Assembly: GCF_000735345.1 (NCBI RefSeq)
Contig: NZ_JMPJ01000026.1
Span: 62,001-126,000 of the forward strand
Direction: 5' to 3'
DNA length: 64,000 nucleotides
DNA from: Ewingella americana ATCC 33852
Lineage (GTDB): Bacteria; Pseudomonadota; Gammaproteobacteria; Enterobacterales; Enterobacteriaceae
Of the stretch, positions 16,928 through 24,587 are shown piece by piece. Under the pieces are notes generated by a model. The model was not told the DNA's origin, did no database searches, and saw only the letters and a list, made by a program, of their open reading frames with translations. Made by a program: the position numbers and the translations under genes. Position 1 is the stretch's first letter, and each line of letters opens with the position of its first letter.

Positions 16928-18616
16928 TTAATGGCCGGACCACACCTGCAAATGTTCTGCTACCGGACCGAGGGCCAGAGCTGGAACGAAGGTCAGCGCA
17001 CCAACCAGCAGAACCGTACCGACCAGCAGGCCGATAAACAGTGGGCCGGAGGTAGGCAGCGTACCGTTGCCCGCTTTCTGACGTTTTTTCGCTACCAGTG
17101 AACCGGCGATAGCCAGTACCGGCAGAATCACCCCAAAGCGACCGAAGAACATACATACTGACAACAGCACGTTATAGAACGGGGTGTTGACGCTTAAACC
17201 ACCGAAGGCGCTACCGTTGTTGTTGGCGGCAGAGGAGACGGCATACAGCACTTCGCTAAAACCATGCGCACCTGGGTTGGAAATACCGGCGCGACCTGCG
17301 TCAGTCACCAGAGCCAGCGCGGTACCCAGCAACACCAAGGTTGGTGTGACCAGAATCGCCAGCGCGGTCATTTTCATGTCGTAAACATCAATCTTCTTAC
17401 CGAGGTATTCCGGCGTACGGCCAATCATTAGGCCAGCGATGAACACCGTCAGCAGCACGAACAGCAGCATGCCGTACAGGCCAGAGCCGACGCCGCCGAA
17501 CACCACTTCACCAATCTGCATCAGCCACATCGGCACCAGACCACCGAGGGCGGTGAAGGAGTCATGCATGGCGTTGACTGCACCACAGGACGCGGCGGTA
17601 GTGACGGCAGCAAAGAAGCTAGAAGCTAAGATGCCGAAGCGGCTCTCTTTACCTTCCATATTGATGTTGCTGTTAGCACCCAACTGCGTGAAGTGCGGGT
17701 TACCCTGCAATTCCGCGTACATGATGACCACCACCGACACCACGAAAATCACCGACATCGCCCACACCAGCGCGTGACCCTGACGGTTGTCACCGACCAC
17801 GCGACCAAACGCGAAGCACAGTGCGCAAGGGATCAGGAAAATCGACAGCATCTGCACCATGTTGGTCATGGCGGTTGGGTTTTCGAACGGGTGCGCGGAG
17901 TTCGCGCCGAAGAAGCCACCGCCGTTAGTCCCGAGCATCTTGATCGCTTCTTGAGAGGCGACTGGGCCCATTGGCAACAGCTGCTGCGCGCCTTCCAGCG
18001 TGGTCACGTGCTGATAAGCTTCAAAGTTCTGAATCACCCCTTGGCTGACGAAGTAGAGCGCCATCAACAGAGAAATTGGCAGCAGCAGATAAATCGTGAT
18101 GCGCCACAGGTCTGCCCACGCGTTACCAATGGTATGAGCTGAAGGGCGCGCAAAGGCGCGGATCAGCGCGAAAGCCACGGCAATACCGGTGGCGGCGGAC
18201 AGGAAGTTCTGCACCGTCAAACCAATCATCTGGCTGAAGTAGCTCAGCGTGCTTTCGCCGCTGTACGCCTGCCAGTTGGTGTTACTCACAAAGCTGACTG
18301 CCGTGTTGAAAGCCAGATCCCATGACAGACCGCCGAAGTTCTGCGGGTTCATCGGCAACCAGCCTTGCGCCAACAACATCACCATCAAAACGACGATGCC
18401 TAAGATGTTGAACACCATGATGGCGAGGGCGTACTGCCACCAGTTCATTTCTGTTTCGGAACTACCTGCTGTGCGAAATACCCCACGATCAAAACGTTGT
18501 AACAACCCTACAGGCTGACCTTCAATCAGCTGAGCAATGAAATTCCCCAGTGGTTTTGAGAGCAGCAATAACACCAACATAAAGCTGGCGATCATTAAAA
18601 AGCCCGAAGCTGCCAT
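16928..18616 (-). CDS. kdpA: KdpA, potassium-channel-like subunit of the Kdp pump
   Basis: K+-selecting membrane subunit, 562 residues, related to the SKT (Trk/Ktr) superfamily. Four pore-loop repeats are recognisable by glycine-rich selectivity segments such as [18 protein letters not shown] near 115, [19 protein letters not shown] near 230, SCGAVNAMH near 345 and [13 protein letters not shown] near 470. About ten membrane helices. It starts only two bases after the kdpF stop. Confidence 0.98.
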   Translation of the reverse strand: MAASGFLMIASFMLVLLLLSKPLGNFIAQLIEGQPVGLLQRFDRGVFRTAGSSETEMNWWQYALAIMVFNILGIVVLMVMLLAQGWLPMNPQNFGGLSWDLAFNTAVSFVSNTNWQAYSGESTLSYFSQMIGLTVQNFLSAATGIAVAFALIRAFARPSAHTIGNAWADLWRITIYLLLPISLLMALYFVSQGVIQNFEAYQHVTTLEGAQQLLPMGPVASQEAIKMLGTNGGGFFGANSAHPFENPTAMTNMVQMLSIFLIPCALCFAFGRVVGDNRQGHALVWAMSVIFVVSVVVIMYAELQGNPHFTQLGANSNINMEGKESRFGILASSFFAAVTTAASCGAVNAMHDSFTALGGLVPMWLMQIGEVVFGGVGSGLYGMLLFVLLTVFIAGLMIGRTPEYLGKKIDVYDMKMTALAILVTPTLVLLGTALALVTDAGRAGISNPGAHGFSEVLYAVSSAANNNGSAFGGLSVNTPFYNVLLSVCMFFGRFGVILPVLAIAGSLVAKKRQKAGNGTLPTSGPLFIGLLVGTVLLVGALTFVPALALGPVAEHLQVWSGH

Positions 18617-18618
18617 TT

Positions 18619-18708
18619 TTAAAACTCCTCCGCATTAAGCAGGGCATAAACCAAGTAGCCGAGTAACAACAGAACCAGCAGTGCGCCGCAGATTACGCCA
18701 ACAGTCAC
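18619..18708 (-). CDS. kdpF: KdpF, 29-residue subunit of the Kdp pump
   Basis: A single-helix membrane peptide: 29 residues starting with GTG ([11 protein letters not shown], then [18 protein letters not shown]). Length and the GYLVYAL-NAE ending match E. coli KdpF, which stabilises the KdpABC complex. A strong GGAGG site lies six bases before the GTG. The stop codon is two bases from the kdpA start, so the two are coupled. Confidence 0.93.
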   Translation of the reverse strand: MTVGVICGALLVLLLLGYLVYALLNAEEF

Positions 18709-18791
18709 AGTCCACCTCCACAGGTGTTTTTTTATGTTGCAGCGAGGATAGGGAATCGCAGGCAAAGATCCTGAAAAGAAAGCAGTCCCTC

Positions 18792-18811
18792 GTATAAAAA
18801 TTATATAAAAA
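18792..18811 (-). promoter_or_regulatory. Probable KdpE-binding site upstream of kdpF
   Basis: On the minus strand, TTTTTATA-TAA-TTTTTATA forms a T-rich direct repeat about 85 bases before the kdpF start. The E. coli KdpE site upstream of kdpFABC is a similar T-rich 23-bp element, so this is the likely activation site. Sequence is seen; binding is inferred. Confidence 0.65.
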
Positions 18812-18822
18812 TCCCTGCGCCC

Positions 18823-18920
18823 TTTGAGTTGTCTCGGCGTTGGCTGCCCTCACTCACCCCAGTCACTTACTTATGTAAGCTCCTGGGATTCATTCAGTTG
18901 CCGCCTTGATAAAACTCAAA
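18823..18920 (+). repeat. Dispersed palindromic element, copy 1 (kdpF-ybfA gap)
   Basis: Outer ends TTTGAGTT and AACTCAAA are complementary. The centre is a hairpin CCCA-GTCA-CTTAC-TTAT-GTAAG-CTCC-TGGG. The arms read GGCGTTGGCTGC on the left and GTTGCCGCCTTG on the right. The same architecture occurs at 31609-31697 and, in the opposite orientation, at 37706-37800. Similar elements are scattered in intergenic regions of other Enterobacterales, from memory; function unknown. Confidence 0.75.
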
Positions 18921-19006
18921 TGGCTTGGGATTTGGCCCTGTGCTACTGGGGCTTACTACAACGCCAATGGCTGGGAGAATAAAAATCTGATAGGTGATCG
19001 AGTTGT

Positions 19007-19027
19007 TATAAAAATGAAATGTAAAAA
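19007..19027 (-). promoter_or_regulatory. Second KdpE-like T-rich direct repeat, on the ybfA side
   Basis: Minus strand TTTTTACA-TTTCA-TTTTTATA, 170 bases upstream of ybfA and 200 bases from the first KdpE-like site. It could serve either divergent gene or be chance in an AT-rich gap. The rest of the 18.92-19.19 kb gap holds an AT-rich promoter-like region with no further clear element. Confidence 0.3.
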
Positions 19028-19196
19028 GTGTTTTTATTTAACCTTTCTGTAACTCAATTACAGGGATAGGCAAAATTTGGTGTTTTTTTACACTTTAAGT
19101 GGTCAGATGAGTAGTAAACTTTCAGCGGTTGCGGTAAAATTTTGTTCAATTTACAGATTCCATTAATTCTTAAACATTTCCGAAAGGAGCAACGCT

Positions 19197-19403
19197 ATGT
19201 CTGATTACACGCCGTATACGCTGACCCGTATTCTTGTTCGCCGCGCTCTGGTGCTTGCCGCAGGCGTGCTGGCATTACCGGTAATGCTGTTCCGCCAAGA
19301 CCGCGCCCGTTTTTATAGTTATTTACACCGCGTCTGGCTCAAAACCAGCGATAAGCCAGTTTGGCTGTCGCATGCTGAAATGGCTTCTCAGGACTTCTTT
19401 TAA
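19197..19403 (+). CDS. ybfA: YbfA, DUF2517 small membrane protein
   Basis: A protein of 68 residues with one hydrophobic segment (about 14-33, [20 protein letters not shown]) followed by [20 protein letters not shown]. This block is nearly identical to E. coli YbfA, which also has 68 residues and is also divergent from kdpF. The ribosome-binding site is AAAGGAG, eight bases before the ATG. Function unknown. Confidence 0.9.
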   Translation: MSDYTPYTLTRILVRRALVLAAGVLALPVMLFRQDRARFYSYLHRVWLKTSDKPVWLSHAEMASQDFF

Positions 19404-19411
19404 TCCTTGCT

Positions 19412-19435
19412 CCTTCCCCTTTCAGGAGGGGAAGG
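19412..19435 (+). repeat. Purine/pyrimidine hairpin after ybfA
   Basis: CCTTCCCC and GGGGAAGG form an 8-bp stem with an 8-base loop, just after the ybfA stop. It is followed by G-rich rather than T-rich sequence, so it is not a standard intrinsic terminator. Confidence 0.4.
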
Positions 19436-19490
19436 CTGGGATGGGGTGTGGGGTTGCGTTGATGACTTCCTCCCAATAAAGAAATGACCA

Positions 19491-19522
19491 AAAAAACCTC
19501 GGCTTTTCAGTCGGGGTTTTTT
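19491..19522. terminator. Bidirectional-looking intrinsic terminator
   Basis: AAAAAACCTCG and CGGGGTTTTTT pair (one G-T wobble) around a 10-base loop, giving a T-run on either strand. It lies between ybfA and the photolyase operon promoter. Confidence 0.75.
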
Positions 19523-19540
19523 ATTACCTCAATCTAAAGC

Positions 19541-19564
19541 TGTACAACATTATTTTGTTGTATA
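19541..19564 (+). promoter_or_regulatory. LitR/PplR-type operator ahead of the photolyase operon
   Basis: TGTACA, 12 bases, then TGTATA. The published consensus for class II LitR (PplR1) of Pseudomonas putida, as I recall it, is T(G/A)TACA-N12-TGTA(C/T)A, and this site fits it exactly. Those MerR-family regulators control light-induced photolyase genes. A TATACT -10 hexamer follows at 19568-19573, so bound protein would overlap the -35 region. No litR gene is in the window. Confidence 0.6.
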
Positions 19565-19639
19565 ACTTATACTGTCTAATAACGAGGGTAAAAAGCTCTC
19601 TTCCTTACTGTCATGACTAACAACATCAGGGAGTTGCTA

Positions 19640-20593
19640 ATGAGTGAACAGATTCCAATCGGCATCAGTGCCTGCCTGCTGGGGGAGAACGTGCGTTTTG
19701 ACGGCGGCCACAAGCGGCTGGCGTTTGCCGTTGAGCAACTTGCGCCCTATGTGCGCTTCGAAGCGATTTGCCCTGAGATGGCAATTGGCCTGCCGACGCC
19801 GCGCCCCGCGCTGCGCCTTGTGCGTCAGGATGATGGCGTCGCGATGCGTTTCAGTAATGATGAATCCATTGATGTCACAGAGAAAATGCAGAGCTATGCC
19901 GAAAAGCGCATCGAGCCTCTGGTGCATTTGTGTGGCTATATTCTCTGCGCCAAGTCGCCGAGCTGCGGCATGGAGCGGGTGCGGGTATACAGCGCCAATG
20001 GCAAAGATGGCAAGAAATGCGGCGTGGGGATTTATGCCGCCGCATTGATGAAACGCTACCCGTGGCTGCCGGTGGAAGAGGACGGTCGGCTCAATGACCC
20101 GGTGCTGCGTGAGAACTTTGTCGAGCGCGTGTTTGCCTTATATGAGCTTAACCAGCTGCGGGCCAGCGGTCTGTCGCGCGGCAAACTGATGGCTTTCCAC
20201 AGCCGTTACAAGCTTTCGCTTCTGGCTCACTCCCAGCCGCAATATCGCGAGTTAGGCCGATTTGTGGCGGGCATGGCCGAGTGGACCTCGCTGGAAGATT
20301 ACTTCATCGAGTATCGCCAGCGGCTGATGAACCTGTTGCAGCACAAAGCCACGCGCCGCAATCACACCAACGTGCTGATGCATGTTCAGGGCTATTTCCG
20401 CCGCCAGCTTAATGCACACCAGCGCCAAGAGTTGACCCAGCTTATCGACCGCTACCGTCAGGGCGTTCAGCCTCTGCTGGCACCTATTACCCTGCTTAAA
20501 CACTATATGGCTGAGTATCCGGACGCTTATCTGGCGGATCAGCGATATTTTGAGCCGTATCCAGAGGCTCTCCGGTTACGTTATGGCCATTAA
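19640..20593 (+). CDS. TudS-like (DUF523) and DUF1722 fusion protein
   Basis: A soluble protein of 317 residues with two domains. The N-terminal domain (about 1-150) is DUF523, the TudS thiouracil desulfidase family. Its three [4Fe-4S] ligands appear present: the cysteines in GISACLLGE near 12, AICPEMAIGLPTPRP near 48, and KSPSCGMERV near 105. The C-terminal domain (about 190-310) is DUF1722, which alone makes up the shorter YbgA of E. coli. The ATG at 19640 has an AGGGAG site and matches the family; an upstream ATG at 19613 does not. phr follows after 12 bases, as ybgA-phr does in E. coli. Desulfidase activity is inferred from the cysteines. Confidence 0.85.
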   Translation: MSEQIPIGISACLLGENVRFDGGHKRLAFAVEQLAPYVRFEAICPEMAIGLPTPRPALRLVRQDDGVAMRFSNDESIDVTEKMQSYAEKRIEPLVHLCGYILCAKSPSCGMERVRVYSANGKDGKKCGVGIYAAALMKRYPWLPVEEDGRLNDPVLRENFVERVFALYELNQLRASGLSRGKLMAFHSRYKLSLLAHSQPQYRELGRFVAGMAEWTSLEDYFIEYRQRLMNLLQHKATRRNHTNVLMHVQGYFRRQLNAHQRQELTQLIDRYRQGVQPLLAPITLLKHYMAEYPDAYLADQRYFEPYPEALRLRYGH

Positions 20594-20605
20594 TGAAGGA
20601 TCACT

Positions 20606-22045
20606 ATGACTACCCACCTCGTCTGGTTCCGTAACGACTTGCGTATCACCGATAACCGCGCGCTGCACGCCGCCTGCGAAGACCTGCATGCTAAGGTGAT
20701 TGCGCTATTTATCGCCACGCCGAAACAGTGGCAGCAGCACGTGATGGCGCCGCGTCAGGCGGCGTTTATTTACCAGCACGTTCAGGCTTTACAGGCTTCG
20801 CTGGCCGAGCGCGGCATTCCGCTGTTCTACCACCAGTGCGACGACTTCGCCGCCAGCAATGCTTGGTTGAAGGAGTTCTGCGCCGAGCAAAAAGTGTCAG
20901 CGCTGTTTTACAACCGCCAGTATGAAATCAACGAGCGTGAGCGCGATGCCGCTCTCGAAAAGCTGATTTCCGGCGAGATAACTTGCCGCAGTTTTGATGA
21001 CAGCCTGCTGCTGCCGCCCGGCTCGGTTACTACCGGCGAAGGCAGCATGTATAAGGTCTACACGCCGTTTCGCCGCGCCTTTCTTGAGCGCCTGACCGAG
21101 TCCGACAGCCGCTCGCTGCCTGCGCCGCAGGCCCGCGACATCGACGGCGAAGTCAAACTGCACGCGCTGACTCCCTTCGATCACCCGCAGCAGGAGATTG
21201 GCGATGACTTCCCGATCGGCGAAGAGGCGGCGCGTGACCGTTTACGCCGTTTCTGCCGTGAACAGGTGCAGGATTACCTCGAGCAGCGCGACCTGCCTGC
21301 CATCGATGGCACCAGCTCGCTTTCCCCTTATTTAGCCATTGGCGTGCTGTCGCCGCGCCAGTGCTTTAACCGCCTGCGCACCGAATGCCCGGACGTGCTC
21401 GAACGCCGGGACGGCGGGGCCTTTGGCTGGCTGAATGAGCTGGTGTGGCGCGAGTTTTACCGCCACTTGCTGGTGGCTTGGCCGATGCTGTGCAAACACA
21501 GGCCTTTCATCGACTGGACGGATAATGTCCGCTGGCGGCACGCGCCGGAAGATTTACAGGCGTGGAAAGAGGGTAAAACCGGCTATCCGATTGTCGACGC
21601 CGCCATGCGTCAGTTGAACGCCACCGGCTGGATGCACAACCGTCTGCGGATGATTGTCGCCAGCTTCTTGGTCAAAGACCTACTGATCGACTGGCGCGAG
21701 GGCGAACGCTACTTTATGTCACAACTGCTGGATGGCGACTTGGCGGCCAACAATGGCGGCTGGCAGTGGGGCGCGTCTACCGGCACCGACGCCGCGCCGT
21801 ACTTCCGCATTTTCAACCCCACCACCCAGGGCGAGCGTTTCGACAAAGCTGGGCGATTTATCAAGGCGTGGGTGCCAGAGTTGACCGATGTCCCAGAAAA
21901 GGGAATTCACCAGCCACATCAATGGGCTGAGAAAGCCCAGCGCGTGCTAGACTATCCTCAGCCGGTTATCGATCACTCCACCGCCCGTAAAGACACATTG
22001 GCGGCGTTCGAGGCGGCGAAACGAGGGAATCAGCCACAGGGCTGA
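20606..22045 (+). CDS. phrB: Deoxyribodipyrimidine photolyase (CPD photolyase)
   Basis: Repairs cyclobutane pyrimidine dimers with blue light. The protein has 479 residues. The N-terminal antenna-binding Rossmann domain begins MTTHLVWFRNDLRITDNRAL. The C-terminal FAD domain contains TSSLSPYLAIGVLSPRQC near 235, the WNELVWREFYRHLL-type segment (FGWLNELVWREFYRHLL) near 270, the WMHNRLRMIVASFLVKDL helix, and DGDLAANNGGWQW near 380. Length and motifs match the class I enzyme of E. coli. It forms an operon with the TudS-DUF1722 gene and is probably light- or regulator-controlled through the operator at 19541. Confidence 0.97.
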   Translation: MTTHLVWFRNDLRITDNRALHAACEDLHAKVIALFIATPKQWQQHVMAPRQAAFIYQHVQALQASLAERGIPLFYHQCDDFAASNAWLKEFCAEQKVSALFYNRQYEINERERDAALEKLISGEITCRSFDDSLLLPPGSVTTGEGSMYKVYTPFRRAFLERLTESDSRSLPAPQARDIDGEVKLHALTPFDHPQQEIGDDFPIGEEAARDRLRRFCREQVQDYLEQRDLPAIDGTSSLSPYLAIGVLSPRQCFNRLRTECPDVLERRDGGAFGWLNELVWREFYRHLLVAWPMLCKHRPFIDWTDNVRWRHAPEDLQAWKEGKTGYPIVDAAMRQLNATGWMHNRLRMIVASFLVKDLLIDWREGERYFMSQLLDGDLAANNGGWQWGASTGTDAAPYFRIFNPTTQGERFDKAGRFIKAWVPELTDVPEKGIHQPHQWAEKAQRVLDYPQPVIDHSTARKDTLAAFEAAKRGNQPQG

Positions 22046-22083
22046 GAACCAACAGACATCTTCACCACACACGGAGCGATGTG

Positions 22084-23064
22084 ATGAGAAACAAAATGTT
22101 GGCGCTGATCCTGGCGTGTTCCGCGAGTCAGGCATACGCAGGTTTTGACGTGGTGGCGCTGGGCGTTCACGGCGGCGTTGAGGAGGGCAATTTGACCTCC
22201 TATTTGATTCGCAGCGATGACCAAAAACTCTATCTCGGGCTGGATGCCGGTTCGGTTCTGCCGGGGATCAGCAAGGCGCTCGACAAGGGCGCTTTTCCTC
22301 AGGTGACGGCAGAAAACGCCGCGCCTTACACCCCGCAGGGCGCGGTTTTCCGCAATCTGATTGGCGGCTACTTCATCAGCCACGGCCATCTCGACCACCT
22401 TGCCGGGCTTATTATTAGCTCTCCGGAAGACAGTAAAAAACCGATTTACGGCACGGCCGATACCATCGGCACCCTCCGCCAGCACTACTTCAACGGCAAA
22501 GTGTGGCCGAACTTCACGGATGCTGGCAGCGGCCTGCGTATCGGCACTTACCGCCTGAATGCGCCGCGCCCGGCCCAGCGTTTTTCCGTCGGACTCACCG
22601 GGCTTGATGGCGTGATTTACCCCCTCAGCCACGGCGGCACGGCGTCGAGCATGATCCTGCTCAGTCGCAATAAAGAGTCCTTTGCCTACTTTGGCGATAC
22701 CGGCCCGGATGCCGTGGAGAAGTCGAACAATCTGGCGACGGTGTGGCAGGTGCTGAGTGCCGAGGTGAAAGCCAAGCGGCTCAAGGGCATCATCATCGAA
22801 ACCTCTTATCCCGACGACGTCGCCGACGGCAAGCTGTTTGGTCATCTGACTCCCGAGTGGCTGCTGAAAGAGCTGAAAGTGTTGGAAACCGGCAGCGGCG
22901 GCAAAGGCTCTCTCGACGGGCTGAGTGTGATCATCAGCCACATCAAGCCTAGCCTGAAAGCCGGTGAAAATCCGGAGGCTGAAATCATGCGGCAGTTGCA
23001 GGAAGGCAATGACCTTGGCGTGAAGTTTGTCAGGATGCAGCAGGGCGACTCGCTGAAACTCTAA
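22084..23064 (+). CDS. Periplasmic class II 3',5'-cyclic-nucleotide phosphodiesterase, CpdP-like
   Basis: Predicted to hydrolyse 3',5'-cAMP outside the cytoplasm. The protein has 326 residues and starts with a cleavable signal peptide (MRNKMLALILACSASQAYA). The metallo-beta-lactamase fold carries HGHLDHLAGLIISSP near residue 100, which fits the class II phosphodiesterase signature fully. Further metal ligands are in PLSHGG near 182, YFGDTGPD near 205 and the late SHIKPS histidine. The closest characterised example I know is CpdP of Vibrio fischeri, a secreted cAMP phosphodiesterase. The start is ATG at 22084; a GTG three bases earlier is less likely. It follows phr by 38 bases and may be read from the same transcript. 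Confidence 0.85.
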   Translation: MRNKMLALILACSASQAYAGFDVVALGVHGGVEEGNLTSYLIRSDDQKLYLGLDAGSVLPGISKALDKGAFPQVTAENAAPYTPQGAVFRNLIGGYFISHGHLDHLAGLIISSPEDSKKPIYGTADTIGTLRQHYFNGKVWPNFTDAGSGLRIGTYRLNAPRPAQRFSVGLTGLDGVIYPLSHGGTASSMILLSRNKESFAYFGDTGPDAVEKSNNLATVWQVLSAEVKAKRLKGIIIETSYPDDVADGKLFGHLTPEWLLKELKVLETGSGGKGSLDGLSVIISHIKPSLKAGENPEAEIMRQLQEGNDLGVKFVRMQQGDSLKL

Positions 23065-23109
23065 AGCAAGCAAAGTGAAAAGGGGAAACCGCAGCTTCCC
23101 CCTCGTCGG

Positions 23110-24558
23110 TCAGTCAACCAGCGGGCTGAGCGCCTGCAACAGCGGGTCTAACTGCGCATTAACCCGTTGATAAACCCGCTGATTAAGCTGGTTATACAAC
23201 TGATGGTGGGCGGCGTTAGGGCTGAAATGCTCACCCATTCGCACCATTTTCTGCGTGGCCTTTGCATAATCGTCGAACACGCCCACCGCCATTCCGGCAT
23301 TGATGGCGCATCCCACGGCGGCCGAGCCTTTCATCGCATTGCGCCGGGTGGGGATGCCAAAGATGTCGGCAAATATCTGCATAAACACGTCACTGTTGGC
23401 GCCGCCGCCGGAAATAATCAAATTCTTGAAGGGAATGCCCAGCTCCTCGGCCATCTTATCCATATGATTTTTCATGGTGAAGGCGATGCCTTCGAGCATT
23501 GAGCGATACATATGCCCACGGGTGTGGCGGCCATCAAAGCCAATCATTGCGCCTTTGCGGAACTCGGCTTCCGATGGCGGTGCCCAGTCATGTACGGTCA
23601 GCAGCCCCTCGCAGCCCGCCGGAACTTGGCTGGCTTCCAGATTGAGCAAATCTTCGATGCTCAAATCTTGCCGTTGGGCATCTGCCTGCGCCGCCGCGCC
23701 AAACTGGTCGCGGAACCAACTGACGGTCCACATGCCGCGCCGCACCCCCATGCACTCATACAAATAGCGGCCCGGCACCGAAGCCTGAAACGGCCAGAAA
23801 TTCTTCGCGTCCTGACGGTTTTCTTTGCCATGCACCATCGCGCCGATATAAGTGCCAAGCGAGATAAGCGCCACGCCCGGCTCCAGGGTTCCCGCGCCGA
23901 GCGCTTCGACGGCTTTGTCATGCGCCGTGGCAATCACCGGAATGCCCGCATGCAGCCCGAGGCGGCGGGCGGCGGCTTCAGTCAACGTGCCGAGCACCTC
24001 GCCGGGCTTCACCACGTCAAACACCGCATCGCGGGTCAGGTTGCAGCTTTGCCACTGCGCGGGATCGGTGCTCCAGTCAAGGGTGTCATTGTCCATCGGC
24101 CACCACCCGATGTAGTTGGCGCAGGTGTCGCGGAACTCGCCGGTAAGGCGATGGGTGATGTAACCCGAGGTGGTGGTGACGTATTTCACCCCGCGATACG
24201 CCTCTTGATACTCATAAGGCTTGTTCAGGCGTTTATCCATCCAGTTAATCACCGGATAGGCTAACTCACCGTTTTCCTTCAGTAAAACCCGGCAGCAGCG
24301 AATTACGCACAGCCCCATTGCCAGAATATTTTGCGATTTACCCCCCAACGCCTGAAAGTTCTCCATCACTCTGTTAAAGGCGCTAGTGAGGGAGGCCCAC
24401 AGGTCATCGTCGGGGTGCTCCGCCAGCTGCGGCGCGGGGATATCCAGCTTGCGCAGTGCCTGTTTCCCTTCACAAATCACATTGCCGTCGGTGTCGAAAA
24501 TCACCACTTTGGCACTCTGCGTACCGACGTCGATGCCCATTAAATATTTCTTGTCCAT
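23110..24558 (-). CDS. ygcE: FGGY-family carbohydrate kinase, YgcE-like
   Basis: Predicted sugar kinase of 482 residues. The N-terminal phosphate motif is MGIDVGTQSAKVVIFD at residues 7-22. The AEHPDDDLW segment is near 46, and the second ATP-binding half has SLGTYIGAM near 245 and the adenosine motif ISGGGANSDVFMQI near 385. It resembles E. coli YgcE, an uncharacterised kinase that neighbours yqcE and ygcW in that genome. Substrate is unknown; a ketose or polyol is plausible for the family. It is the second gene of the transporter-kinase operon, 29 bases after the transporter stop. Confidence 0.85.
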   Translation of the reverse strand: MDKKYLMGIDVGTQSAKVVIFDTDGNVICEGKQALRKLDIPAPQLAEHPDDDLWASLTSAFNRVMENFQALGGKSQNILAMGLCVIRCCRVLLKENGELAYPVINWMDKRLNKPYEYQEAYRGVKYVTTTSGYITHRLTGEFRDTCANYIGWWPMDNDTLDWSTDPAQWQSCNLTRDAVFDVVKPGEVLGTLTEAAARRLGLHAGIPVIATAHDKAVEALGAGTLEPGVALISLGTYIGAMVHGKENRQDAKNFWPFQASVPGRYLYECMGVRRGMWTVSWFRDQFGAAAQADAQRQDLSIEDLLNLEASQVPAGCEGLLTVHDWAPPSEAEFRKGAMIGFDGRHTRGHMYRSMLEGIAFTMKNHMDKMAEELGIPFKNLIISGGGANSDVFMQIFADIFGIPTRRNAMKGSAAVGCAINAGMAVGVFDDYAKATQKMVRMGEHFSPNAAHHQLYNQLNQRVYQRVNAQLDPLLQALSPLVD

Positions 24559-24587
24559 GTCAGGCTCCGGTAAAAATCAGGATGAAA

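Noticed and set aside
19047-19063. CTGTAA-N5-TTACAG as a LexA box near ybfA
   Set aside because: It is symmetric and has CTG and CAG ends, but the internal spacing is 11 rather than the required 10.
19412-19435. Intrinsic terminator after ybfA
   Set aside because: The stem is good but followed by G-rich sequence; the T-rich hairpin at 19491-19522 is the better terminator.
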